Shown: in pieces, positions 46,679 through 54,520 of the stretch
Numbering within the stretch: the stretch's first letter is position 1
How the letters are laid out: each line of letters begins with the position of its first letter
From: Anaerobacillus alkalilacustris
Lineage (GTDB): Bacteria; Bacillota; Bacilli; Bacillales; Anaerobacillaceae
Reading direction: 5' to 3'
Assembly (NCBI RefSeq): GCF_001866005.1
Contig: NZ_MLQR01000050.1
Coordinates: 62,001 to 126,000 of the forward strand
Length of the DNA: 64,000 nt
Translations under genes and position numbers: made by a program
Notes under the pieces: model-generated
The model's input: only the letters and a program-made list of their open reading frames with translations
Databases searched by the model: none
Told to the model about the DNA's origin: nothing

Positions 46679-46804
46679 TTATTCATAATTCTCAATTTCA
46701 AATAACTCCTTTTTCAATTCTTCAATCCTCTCTTTTCCATAAGTAGTTAAGTTTGTTTCTAACTGTGTTAACAAAGCTTCTAGTTCTTGCTTTTTTTCGT
46801 CCAT
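46679..46804 (-). CDS. Small helical protein, 41 aa
   Basis: The peptide MDEKKQELEALLTQLETNLTTYGKERIEELKKELFEIENYE is highly charged with a heptad-like Leu pattern, so it should form a short amphipathic helix or coiled coil. GGAGGGATATTA precedes ATG. It lies between yjzC and the YjaU-like gene. No family is recognised. Confidence 0.6.
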   Translation of the reverse strand: MDEKKQELEALLTQLETNLTTYGKERIEELKKELFEIENYE

Positions 46805-46890
46805 TAATATCCCTCCGCGAACCGTTTTTATTAGTTTATGCCAGTGTATATGTACATTATTTAGTTTTGATAAAATTTTTTGAATTTAAA

Positions 46891-46916
46891 TAAGTAACAG
46901 CCGTAGCTGTTACTTA
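46891..46916 (-). terminator. yjzC terminator overlapping the stop
   Basis: TAAGTAACAGC and its exact complement form an 11-bp stem with a CGTA loop. The yjzC stop (46910-46912) is within the 5' arm. On the minus strand the 3' arm is followed by TTTAAATTC, so the T-run is short. Confidence 0.7.
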
Positions 46917-47092
46917 AATTTACTTTTATATGTCCATTTGCGATTTTGATTGCTTGTTTCAGGAAAATTATCTCCTGCTTTTAACTTTACTTTTTTGGGG
47001 TTTTGTACCATATCCCCAGTTTCACCAATTTCCACATATATACCATTATTCGGTGCTTTTTGACCATGAGTAAATTGACGACTTTGTCCCAT
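46910..47092 (-). CDS. yjzC: YjzC family protein, 60 aa
   Basis: The sequence MGQSRQFTHGQKAPNNGIYVEIGETGDMVQNPKKVKLKAGDNFPETSNQNRKWTYK matches YjzC closely in length and pattern. The function is unknown. In B. subtilis it lies just after argF; here the anaerobic island separates the two. Confidence 0.92.
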   Translation of the reverse strand: MGQSRQFTHGQKAPNNGIYVEIGETGDMVQNPKKVKLKAGDNFPETSNQNRKWTYKSKFK

Positions 47093-47175
47093 ATAAAATC
47101 ACCCCTAATAATAATCACTTTCTTTTATTAATATGGATTTAAATATGTGAATTATTAAGGAAACTACTTGTTTCA

Positions 47176-47895
47176 TTAGAAAAATATCCCTACTATAACC
47201 AAAAAAATGACACTATTAGCAATTTCAATTAAACCAATTTGAACTGGCTTATAACGTTTATTCTTTGGCATAAACCATGCCTTTAATGAACTAACAAAAA
47301 AAACGACTGAAATCACAGGCATAGCTAAAACTAAAAAACTAACAACTGTAAAACCATGAAATAAATTAGACTTCCATAAAAATATTTGATTACCTTTTTC
47401 CCGAATTAATGTTTTTACATGGAATACACTTGCTGTAAAAAAGAGAACGTTTATGACCATTAAGATAAGCGCTCTAAGATCAATGATACGATTTCCAATG
47501 TAATAAGAAATAACTACTAAAAATGACAGGGCTATAATAGCACAAAAATCATTAACAAATAATCGTTCCTTTTTCAGTTTTGCAAAGATAACATTGATTA
47601 GAAAGAACGGAATAATAAGGACCCCTATAATAATTATTTCAGGGATAATAAATAGAATGGGAAACGTAAATAATGATCCTATACTTAAATAAATAATAAG
47701 TGAAGGAATAATTTCTTTCTTTAAATTTGGTTTTCTAATCATTGTTAAAAATGGACTTGATGCAAAATAAAAAGCTACTACTCCTATAAAAAAGGGCAGA
47801 TGAAGCCACAACGGGTTACTTGCTAGCATCCCTAATAAATAAGGAACAATTAACATCGCCCAAGCTCCATGCTCCCTTGGTATAAACCAATTCAT
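47176..47895 (-). CDS. ywiC: YwiC-like integral membrane protein
   Basis: The protein starts MNWFIPREHGAWAMLIVPYLLGMLASNPLW, the hallmark of the YwiC-like family, and has about seven or eight membrane helices. In B. subtilis ywiC belongs to the narK-fnr neighbourhood and is Fnr dependent. Its function is unknown. The ATG at 47895 has GAGGG upstream; the frame opens slightly earlier. A Fnr box with a correctly spaced -10 precedes it. Confidence 0.88.
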   Translation of the reverse strand: MNWFIPREHGAWAMLIVPYLLGMLASNPLWLHLPFFIGVVAFYFASSPFLTMIRKPNLKKEIIPSLIIYLSIGSLFTFPILFIIPEIIIIGVLIIPFFLINVIFAKLKKERLFVNDFCAIIALSFLVVISYYIGNRIIDLRALILMVINVLFFTASVFHVKTLIREKGNQIFLWKSNLFHGFTVVSFLVLAMPVISVVFFVSSLKAWFMPKNKRYKPVQIGLIEIANSVIFLVIVGIFF

Positions 47896-47928
47896 ATGAT
47901 CCCTCATTTCTCATTTCTTTATACATTT

Positions 47929-47971
47929 ATTTTACTTAAAAAATAATGAAAACAAAGTGATTATTATCACG
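47929..47971 (-). promoter_or_regulatory. Fnr-dependent promoter of ywiC
   Basis: The box CGTGATAATAATCACT (47956-47971, minus strand) fits TGTGA-N6-TCACT with one change. A TAAAAT -10 (47929-47934) begins 21 nt beyond it. That puts the box near -41.5, the class II activator position. Confidence 0.78.
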
Positions 47972-48004
47972 AATGATTAATTCCAAAATTCCCAAAAAAG
48001 AACC

Positions 48005-48083
48005 CATAAGTTTATATCTAGTTACGGACGGTTCAACAAACTAGATATAATATTTTCGTGACTTAACGAATGATGAAATTCAA
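48005..48083. repeat. MITE-like palindromic repeat, family C
   Basis: A 12-bp stem TTATATCTAGTT/AACTAGATATAA (48012-48023 with 48039-48050), a loop containing CGGTTCAAC, and a trailing GAATGATGAAATTCA match the copy at 21311. It lies between the two divergent Fnr-type promoters. Confidence 0.6.
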
Positions 48084-48104
48084 GATTGTATAGGGGATAG
48101 TATT

Positions 48105-48147
48105 TGTGACATTTTACACTGTGTATATAGAACTTTCTTGCTATGAT
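48105..48147 (+). promoter_or_regulatory. Fnr-type promoter of the 181-aa gene
   Basis: TGTGACATTTTACACT (48105-48120) has one change from TGTGA-N6-TCACT. TATGAT (48142-48147) follows 21 nt later, the same spacing as at ywiC, narK and the Mo operon. Confidence 0.7.
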
Positions 48148-48181
48148 GTACGTAAATTATTAATTAATAGGGGTTGGCAAA

Positions 48182-48727
48182 ATGCTCGAGGTAATATTAA
48201 CATATAAAGGGTTTCAACCAATTTTCGAAACATTACGAGGACTTCAATTCAAATATAATGAAGGAGTATATGTTTTAGACGAACAAACGACTAATTATAC
48301 GGCTACTATTATTAATGATACTTCTAATGACCAACTAAAACTTCAATTTTCAAAAGAATTATCATTTGAACAATATAAACACCTTCACAAAATAATAAAA
48401 ATAATTGTAGAAAGCATTCAAGCAAAAGTGGACGATCACCAAGCATTGATGGGCTATTTAGATAATGGAAATGAAGCATATATTTATCACGGTTGGAGCG
48501 CATGGGTACAGTTTTTAGAGGGGGCTAAGCATGTTTCTATGGAAGGGCAAAAGGTTCAAGTGTATGAGAATCAATTGCTTCTTGGGGAAGGCATCTTAGT
48601 AGAGTCAACAAAAGCTGAGAGTACAAATGATGATTTCTATATAACTGAATGTAAACTAATAACGCATAACGGTGAACAAACATTTACTGGTGAACAATTG
48701 AAGATCATTGCTATAGGAGAATTTTAA
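48182..48727 (+). CDS. Unknown 181-aa protein, probably Fnr-regulated
   Basis: I recognise no family. The protein starts MLEVILTYKGFQPIFETLRGLQFKYNEGVYVLDEQ and is soluble, with alternating strands and helices. It has no signal peptide, membrane helix or Cys motif. Tyr/Trp-rich segment NGNEAYIYHGWSAWVQFLEG is notable. AGGGGTTGG precedes ATG. It lies alone between ywiC and fnr, with a Fnr-type promoter. An accessory role in anaerobic respiration is inferred from that promoter only. Confidence 0.72.
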   Translation: MLEVILTYKGFQPIFETLRGLQFKYNEGVYVLDEQTTNYTATIINDTSNDQLKLQFSKELSFEQYKHLHKIIKIIVESIQAKVDDHQALMGYLDNGNEAYIYHGWSAWVQFLEGAKHVSMEGQKVQVYENQLLLGEGILVESTKAESTNDDFYITECKLITHNGEQTFTGEQLKIIAIGEF

Positions 48728-48734
48728 ATTATTT

Positions 48735-48834
48735 AAGTGAATTTAATAGTTACTAAAACGATCAATAAATCTATATGTAATTATGAGCGACTCAACTTAA
48801 CTAGCTAAAGTTTCTTAGTGAAGTGGATATTCAA
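48735..48834. repeat. Decayed family C palindromic repeat
   Basis: AAGTGAATTTAATAGTTACTA resembles the left end of other copies, followed by CTATATGTAATT...ACTCAACTTAACTAGC. The stem is degenerate. Confidence 0.4.
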
Positions 48835-48870
48835 AGAGTGAAACGACATGAAAAAAGGTCCATGTCGTTT

Positions 48871-49581
48871 CTAAATCGTACATATTTCTACAGGGCAGTC
48901 ACCACAATGCAAGTAATTTTTTAGGAATTCGATGTCCTTAACTAAGATATAGCCTTTATCTACTTTGATAACGTTATCCTTTTTCAAGTCATTAATCATT
49001 CGATTAATACTCTCTCTTGTCGTACCAATATAATTAGCAATATCCTGATTTGTTAATTGGACGTTAATAAGAATTCCTTCTTCAGTTTTAAGGCCGTATG
49101 AATTACTAAAACGAATTAATGTCGAATAAAACGCACCTGTTTTCCCACAAAGAATTAAATCGCGGAATTTTGCCTGTGTCGATTGAGTGTGTCTTGCAAA
49201 CCATTTCATAAAAGCTACTGCAATTTCACCATTTTTCCGAAATATCTCCTCTAAAGAGGATCTTTCAAATTTAACAAGAACAGAGTCTTCAATTACTTCA
49301 GCAGTAACACTAATCGACATATCATTAAATAGTCCTACTTCTCCAACTAATTCATCCTTTTGCTTTAAATGTACGCTAAACTCTTTTCCATCTGCAGTCA
49401 TTTTACTTAAACGGACTTTCCCTGATCGAATTAAATAAACATTCTCAGGAAAATCCCCTTCATAGAATAAAAACGTTCCACTGCTTGCACTGATCTCCAA
49501 GCCTATTGATAATAACAATTCTTGGTTTTCTTTTGACAGCTCATTAAAGAAACGCTTCATTGTCAGCTCTTTCTTTTCCAT
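48871..49581 (-). CDS. fnr: Fnr, anaerobic regulator with C-terminal 4Fe-4S cluster, copy 2
   Basis: The 236-aa protein has the Crp/Fnr barrel (SGTFLFYEGDFPENVYLIRSGKVRLSK), dimer helix and winged HTH (LTNQDIANYIGTTRESINRMINDLKKDNVI). It ends HCGDCPVEICTI, with C-x2-C-x4-C spacing as in B. subtilis Fnr, and has the Asp in AKFRD that may be the fourth ligand. Fnr activates nitrate respiration genes when oxygen is absent. Its place just downstream of narK genes is as in B. subtilis. It is a paralogue of 35493-36200 and is probably the regulator of the Fnr boxes in this island. Confidence 0.93.
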   Translation of the reverse strand: MEKKELTMKRFFNELSKENQELLLSIGLEISASSGTFLFYEGDFPENVYLIRSGKVRLSKMTADGKEFSVHLKQKDELVGEVGLFNDMSISVTAEVIEDSVLVKFERSSLEEIFRKNGEIAVAFMKWFARHTQSTQAKFRDLILCGKTGAFYSTLIRFSNSYGLKTEEGILINVQLTNQDIANYIGTTRESINRMINDLKKDNVIKVDKGYILVKDIEFLKNYLHCGDCPVEICTI

Positions 49582-49981
49582 TAAGAAAACCTCTTTTCAT
49601 ATAGGATTAATAAACATTGTAGTGAATAATAAATATCCTGAAGACATCAGGACACATTTATTATCTTAACACTATATTCATATTAATAAAAGTATAAATT
49701 ACATATGCATAGCGTTATTGTATTGTGACTATTTTGTGTACAAACATAATACTCAAAAATTGTAACATGAAGTAAGTAATATGTAAAACCGATTCGACCT
49801 AATTTAAAATGTAAAAATATGAAATTACCCATTTAATAAACTCTATTTTTTTTATAGTAATATAATTGATCAACGTTACTGTAATGACTAAAACTATTTT
49901 TAGAAAAAATCATTTATATACTGGGATGAACTTCTTAATACAAATTTATGTGAATACAAATTAAATAACTTTTTGCATAGA
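49582..49981. other. Intergenic region upstream of fnr
   Basis: About 400 bp of AT-rich DNA. TTGTGACTATTTTGTGTAC (near 49732) contains one TGTGA half only. A short hairpin AAGACATCAGGACAC is not convincing. No gene or clear Fnr operator is seen. Confidence 0.4.
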
Positions 49982-50011
49982 TCAAAAGGAGCCTAGTTAG
50001 GCTCCTTTTGA
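49982..50011 (-). terminator. Terminator overlapping the narK2 stop
   Basis: TCAAAAGGAGCCT and its exact complement form a 13-bp stem with a 4-nt loop. The stop codon (49997-49999) straddles the loop and stem. Confidence 0.8.
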
Positions 50012-51505
50012 CTGTTTTGAACTTGATTGTTGTTCTAATTGTTGTTGTGCTAAGTCCACACTCGATAATTGGTATTCTTCTCCGTGTGACCCTTTAGGCT
50101 CATCTAAGAAAACAAGACAAAATAGGAAACTGACAAAGGCTCCGCCAGCTAAGATAAAAAAGAAGGTTTGAGGGGTTACTAAAGTAAAGATTGTTAAGTA
50201 AACAACAGCTCCAACATTTCCATATGCACCAGCCATACCAGAAATCTGACCTGTAATACGCTTTTTAATTAATGGGATAACAGCAAATGTTGCCCCTTCA
50301 GCTCCTTGAATGAACATTGACGTTACTACTGTTATAGCGACAGCTAATACCAATGGCCATTCAGAGTTAATCATCCCCATTCCAACTAAGCCAAGTCCAA
50401 TTCCAAACATATATATTAACATAACTGTTTTTCTACTTGTCATCTTATCTGATAACCAACCACCGAAAGGTCTAGCGAATAAGTTTACAAAAGCAAACGA
50501 AGATGCAATTAACCCTGCAGCTGTAGCTGTTAAACCAAATGTCGTTAAAAAGAATAACGGAAGCATTGAGACGATCGCAAGCTCTGCTCCAAAATTTGCA
50601 AAGTATGTTGTATTTAGTGCTGCGACATTTTTAAATTTATATTTATCATCTTCAGGCACACCAGCCTTTAAGATTGGTAAATTCACTCTTAATATTTGAA
50701 CGATTTGATATATACATACGATAATCAAAATAACATAAATAATTGATAATGCTTGCTCTGAAATAAACTCTAAATTTTTTAACCGCCATGAAAGTAACCC
50801 TAAAGCTCCAACTAATGGAACTGTCCAAATAATTAATTGAATCATATCTCCGTATGAGCTTACTTCCATTGCTGCTGTTTTTCTCGGCTTTTGATATACT
50901 TTCCCTTCTGGTGTATCACTAACTACAAACCAATAAATAACTCCGTAAATAAGACACGCTATACCACTAAAGGCAATCGCATAACGCCAACCATCATCGC
51001 CACCAAACATGGTTATTGCTACCCATGGAAGAATAATTGCTGCAGCTGCTGAACCAAAGTTACCCCAACCAGCATAAAAACCTTCCGCAAACCCTACACT
51101 TTTCGGTGGAAACCATTCTGAAACCATACGAATCCCAACTACGAAACTTGCTCCAATTGAACTTAATAATAATCGTGATATAAACAATTGCATCCATGTG
51201 TTACCAAATGCGAACATAAAAGTAGGTATTGCCATCACAATAAGTAAAATGGAAAATACTCTTCTAGGGCCATATTTATCTAATAGCATTCCAATGACTA
51301 TTCTAGCTGGAATTGTTAAGGCAACGTTTAATATTGCAAGAGCTGCCATATGATCAGTTGTTAACCACCCTACTGACTCAATCATCGTCCCAGCCAAAGG
51401 CGCCATATTAAACCAAGCAAAAAATGAGATAAAAAATGCGATCCACGTTAAATGTAATGTTTTTGTACGTGGATTTTTAAATTGAAATAATTCTTTACTA
51501 GTCAT
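49997..51505 (-). CDS. NarK-type nitrate/nitrite transporter (second copy)
   Basis: This 502-aa major facilitator protein has 12 predicted helices and NNP-family features. Among them are DKYGPRRVFSILLIVMAIPTFMF, GASFVVGIRMVSEWFPPKSVGFAEGFYAGWGNFGSA and GGWLSDKMTSRKTVML. NarK proteins import nitrate with protons or exchange it for nitrite. The ATG at 51505 has GGGGGA eight nt upstream. It follows the other narK by about 83 nt, with a small hairpin between, and is probably co-transcribed with it. Confidence 0.9.
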   Translation of the reverse strand: MTSKELFQFKNPRTKTLHLTWIAFFISFFAWFNMAPLAGTMIESVGWLTTDHMAALAILNVALTIPARIVIGMLLDKYGPRRVFSILLIVMAIPTFMFAFGNTWMQLFISRLLLSSIGASFVVGIRMVSEWFPPKSVGFAEGFYAGWGNFGSAAAAIILPWVAITMFGGDDGWRYAIAFSGIACLIYGVIYWFVVSDTPEGKVYQKPRKTAAMEVSSYGDMIQLIIWTVPLVGALGLLSWRLKNLEFISEQALSIIYVILIIVCIYQIVQILRVNLPILKAGVPEDDKYKFKNVAALNTTYFANFGAELAIVSMLPLFFLTTFGLTATAAGLIASSFAFVNLFARPFGGWLSDKMTSRKTVMLIYMFGIGLGLVGMGMINSEWPLVLAVAITVVTSMFIQGAEGATFAVIPLIKKRITGQISGMAGAYGNVGAVVYLTIFTLVTPQTFFFILAGGAFVSFLFCLVFLDEPKGSHGEEYQLSSVDLAQQQLEQQSSSKQSKGA

Positions 51506-51548
51506 GAACATCATCCCCCATCAAAAGGATATAAATTTTATTATGTAA

Positions 51549-51570
51549 CCCTTCCGAAAAATTATCGGAA
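51549..51570 (-). promoter_or_regulatory. Hairpin between the two narK genes
   Basis: CTTCCGA and TCGGAAG form a 7-bp stem with a 7-nt loop and no T-run. It may be a processing or stability element. Confidence 0.45.
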
Positions 51571-51588
51571 GAGCTACTTGCTATATAT

Positions 51589-52884
51589 CTAACACTTTAC
51601 TTCTGCATTTTTACGAGAGTAATAAAACCAAGTAATAACTAAACTTATAACATAATACGCAATGAAAATATATAGGGCAGTATTTGCCATTCCTGTTGTA
51701 TCAATCGACCAACCGAAAATTTTTGGAATTAAAAATGCACCGTATGCTCCAATAGCAGAGGTAAAACCAATAACAGCTGCTGCTTCTTTTTGATTGTTGA
51801 AAATATATGGTATCATTCTAAACGTAGACCCGTTAGCAATACCAGTCGTTACAAATAAAACGAGGAACATAATTAAAAACCCTGTAAAGTTTCCTTGATT
51901 GTAATAATAAATTACTCCACCTGTTGCGGCAATCATAACGATAATATCCCAAAATGTTACGATTGCACCACCGAACTTATCTGAAATCCATCCCCCTAAT
52001 GGTCTAATTAACGCACCAACTAAAGGTCCTAAGAAAGCAAATTGCAGAGCATTTACTTCTGGAAATTCTGTTCTAATTAATAGTGGAAACGCTGCTGCAT
52101 ACCCTATAAATGAACCAAAACACATTGTGTACAGCCACGTCATAATCCACGTATGTTTATTTTTGAAAATGACTGCTTGCTCTTTAATAGAAGCTTTTGT
52201 TCCAGGTAAGTTATCCATTCCGAAAAATGCTGCAATAACAGTTAAAATAATTGGAATAACCCAAACAAATGCTGCATTTTGAAGCCATACATGAGAACCA
52301 TCAGGTAATACTTGAGGGTTCCCTACCACCGCTCCAAAAACTCCTACAGTTATTACTAAAGGAGCTAAAAACTGAACAGCACTTACTCCTAAATTACCAA
52401 TACCAGCATTAATTCCTAAAGCTGTCCCTTTTGCTTTTTTCGGATAAAAGAAACTAATGTTAGACATTGATGAAGCGAAATTTCCTCCACCTAGACCACA
52501 TAGGGCAGCAAGAATAGCCATCGTCATAAAGGAAGTTTCGGGATTTTGTACTGCAATTCCTATTCCTATTGCTGGAATAAGCAATGATGCTGTACTAATA
52601 ATTGTCCAGTTCCGTCCACCGAAAATTGGAACAACAAATGTATAAAATATACGTAATGTTGCACCTGATAAACCTGGAAGTGCTGCTAAAGTAAATAACT
52701 CTGCACTAGTAAAATTAAAACCTATATCGTTTAAACTAGCTGCTGTTACCGACCAAATTTGCCAAACAGCAAATGCTAGAAAAAGCGCTGGAACAGAGAT
52801 CCATAAGTTTCTCGTTGCATGTTTTTTACCTTCGGCTTCCCAAAACTGTTCGTTTTCAGGATCCCACCTTGTAATTCTTGCCAT
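51589..52884 (-). CDS. narK: NarK-type nitrate/nitrite transporter (first copy)
   Basis: The 431-aa protein has 12 predicted helices and a clear NNP nitrate signature (GLGGGNFASSMSNISFFYPKKAKGTALGINAGIGNLGVS). It also has GALIRPLGGWISDKFGG. The start MARITRWDPENEQFWEAEGKKHATRNLW is typical of Bacillus NarK. TAGGGGGAATTATT precedes ATG. A Fnr box with a correctly spaced -10 lies upstream, as for B. subtilis narK. Confidence 0.94.
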   Translation of the reverse strand: MARITRWDPENEQFWEAEGKKHATRNLWISVPALFLAFAVWQIWSVTAASLNDIGFNFTSAELFTLAALPGLSGATLRIFYTFVVPIFGGRNWTIISTASLLIPAIGIGIAVQNPETSFMTMAILAALCGLGGGNFASSMSNISFFYPKKAKGTALGINAGIGNLGVSAVQFLAPLVITVGVFGAVVGNPQVLPDGSHVWLQNAAFVWVIPIILTVIAAFFGMDNLPGTKASIKEQAVIFKNKHTWIMTWLYTMCFGSFIGYAAAFPLLIRTEFPEVNALQFAFLGPLVGALIRPLGGWISDKFGGAIVTFWDIIVMIAATGGVIYYYNQGNFTGFLIMFLVLFVTTGIANGSTFRMIPYIFNNQKEAAAVIGFTSAIGAYGAFLIPKIFGWSIDTTGMANTALYIFIAYYVISLVITWFYYSRKNAEVKC

Positions 52885-52941
52885 AATAATTCCCCCTAGA
52901 ATTCCTTCTTAATTAATAAACGTTAAAAATAAGTTACTTTC

Positions 52942-52984
52942 ATGATAGTTGATGGACTACCATGAGGGTGTGAAATAAATCACT
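52942..52984 (-). promoter_or_regulatory. Fnr-dependent promoter of narK
   Basis: On the minus strand AGTGATTTATTTCACA (52969-52984) is a Fnr palindrome. TATCAT (52942-52947) begins 21 nt beyond it, placing the box at about -41.5. Confidence 0.85.
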
Positions 52985-53108
52985 AATTAATCGATGTTCA
53001 CGAATTGTTCAATTTATTATGTTAAATACTTTTAAAATAGTTTAAATGTTGTTTTTCATTGACCAAATCAAAAAAGTTAAATATTTCCAACAAATAGCGA
53101 CCTAATGA

Positions 53109-53132
53109 AAGGAACCCATTATTGGATTCCTT
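53109..53132 (-). terminator. Terminator ending the Mo/Rieske operon
   Basis: AAGGAATCCAA and TGGGTTCCTT pair with one mismatch, just after the small membrane gene and before the narK promoter. Confidence 0.65.
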
Positions 53133-53165
53133 ATGAAAACGTGCGTAACTTTACTAGCTATTATA

Positions 53166-53348
53166 TTAGAGCTTGCGCCACTGAAAATAAGCAAATATTG
53201 CTGCTGCTGCTGAAATTAAACTTATAATGTTATAAATGAATAAAAAGTCATATTCCCTTCCTAGGAACGCCTCAACTGTCCATTGAAGCATAATTACATT
53301 AATAATAATTGAGACAATAATTACCGCCCAACACGTTTTTTTACCCAT
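53166..53348 (-). CDS. Small membrane protein of the Mo/Rieske operon, 60 aa
   Basis: The protein MGKKTCWAVIIVSIIINVIMLQWTVEAFLGREYDFLFIYNIISLISAAAAIFAYFQWRKL has two membrane helices. Its ATG overlaps the Rieske stop by eight nt, with GGGGAGG upstream, so translation is probably coupled. It may anchor the Rieske protein or join the NarI-like subunit. No family is recognised; the role is inferred from position. Confidence 0.72.
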   Translation of the reverse strand: MGKKTCWAVIIVSIIINVIMLQWTVEAFLGREYDFLFIYNIISLISAAAAIFAYFQWRKL

Positions 53349-53874
53349 GGCGATACTGCCTCCCCACTGCATAAACCACACCATTTTCAACTTCAATTTC
53401 AATCAAAGGTAATTCTCGCTGGGGTGGTCCGGCTTTTGGATGACCATTATTTATATCAAAATATCCAGCGTGGCAAGGACACAATAATACATCTTGAGTC
53501 TTCTCATAAAAAACTGGACACATGAGGTGAGTACAAGCGCTGTTATATGCCTTTAAATCTCCATTTACTGTGTGTATTAGAAGAGCTGGATCTTTCTCAG
53601 TTGGGTAATAAAAAGTTACTGATTCACCTACTGGAAGATCTTCAAGTTTAGCAATTTCAACTCTCTCTTTTTCTTTCTCATTCATACCTAACATCGCCTT
53701 TACTGAAAAGGGGATAGTTGCTACCCCTAAAGCTACAGATGTTCCTACTGCTGTTTTTAAAAAGGCTCTGCGGTTATATTTCAAATCGTCATCACGATTT
53801 AAATTGTCTACTAAATTAATCATGTCATCGTCTGTATCTTTTTGATTACGACCTAGCTTCTTTTTTTCTGTCAT
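53341..53874 (-). CDS. Rieske 2Fe-2S protein with Tat-type signal
   Basis: The 177-aa protein has a Tat signal or anchor (YNRRAFLKTAVGTSVALGVATIPF, Arg pair at 35-36) and a Rieske domain. The cluster ligands are visible in ACTHLMCPV (Cys-x-His) and LCPCHAGYFD (Cys-x2-His), and GPPQRELP is the Pro loop. It should sit on the outer face of the membrane, like QcrA. Its operon partners are a molybdoenzyme, a ferredoxin and a NarI-like subunit, with no cytochrome b/c1 genes. A role in quinol-linked electron transfer is inferred. Confidence 0.9.
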   Translation of the reverse strand: MTEKKKLGRNQKDTDDDMINLVDNLNRDDDLKYNRRAFLKTAVGTSVALGVATIPFSVKAMLGMNEKEKERVEIAKLEDLPVGESVTFYYPTEKDPALLIHTVNGDLKAYNSACTHLMCPVFYEKTQDVLLCPCHAGYFDINNGHPKAGPPQRELPLIEIEVENGVVYAVGRQYRHG

Positions 53875-53901
53875 GATTACCCTCCATTCATAAATTTGGT
53901 T

Positions 53902-53934
53902 ACTTAAAGCGAGGGGAAACCCCTCGCTTTAAGT
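53902..53934. promoter_or_regulatory. Strong hairpin between ferredoxin and Rieske genes
   Basis: ACTTAAAGCGAGGGG and its exact complement form a 15-bp stem with an AAA loop; a smaller GAGGAA/TTCCTC hairpin (53935-53951) is adjacent. On the minus strand no T-run follows, so RNA processing, stability or partial attenuation within the operon is more likely than full termination. Confidence 0.6.
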
Positions 53935-53956
53935 GAGGAAGGGTTTTCCTCAATAC

Positions 53957-54499
53957 TTAGTCACTATACACGCCAAAAAACTCAGGTACATACTGCCACT
54001 TATCTTGCTCTGTAGGTTTTTTTCCTTCAATTAAATTCATTTGTGTTCTACGGCGGCGTAATGCTTGCATTTCATCAAAATCGATGAAACGAATTGCGTC
54101 ACTTGGACAAACAGACGCACACATTGGAGAAATACCATGTTGAGTTCTGTCATAACACATATCGCACTTATACATTTTATTCTCTTCAAAATCGAACTTC
54201 GGAATTCCAAATGGACAACCAAATGTACAGTTTCTACAACCAATACACTTTTCTTCCATTGCTGAAAGAACGACACCTTCTCCAGTAATTTGGATTGCAT
54301 TTGCCGGACATACTCTTGCACATGCTGGGTCTTTACATTGCATACAGAGCATTGGATATGTTTGACGACTCTCTAAAAAGTCAACATATTCAACATAATT
54401 CCGTTCTTTTGCATCATGACCACCGCATTCACGACATGCTGCTTGACAAGATCTACAACCGATACAACGTTCAAATTCTAGATACATAATTTTATTCAT
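53957..54499 (-). CDS. Four-cluster 4Fe-4S ferredoxin subunit (NrfC/DmsB type)
   Basis: The 180-aa protein carries four Cys motifs typical of the electron-transfer subunit of molybdoenzyme complexes: CIGCRSCQAACREC, CMQCKDPACARVCP, CIGCRNCTFGCPFG and CDMCYDRTQHGISPMCASVCP. It has no signal peptide and should be cytoplasmic, bridging the membrane subunit and the molybdenum subunit. It begins 21 nt after the molybdoenzyme stop. Confidence 0.93.
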   Translation of the reverse strand: MNKIMYLEFERCIGCRSCQAACRECGGHDAKERNYVEYVDFLESRQTYPMLCMQCKDPACARVCPANAIQITGEGVVLSAMEEKCIGCRNCTFGCPFGIPKFDFEENKMYKCDMCYDRTQHGISPMCASVCPSDAIRFIDFDEMQALRRRRTQMNLIEGKKPTEQDKWQYVPEFFGVYSD

Positions 54500-54520
54500 A
54501 GTTTGACTCTCTCCTCTCCG

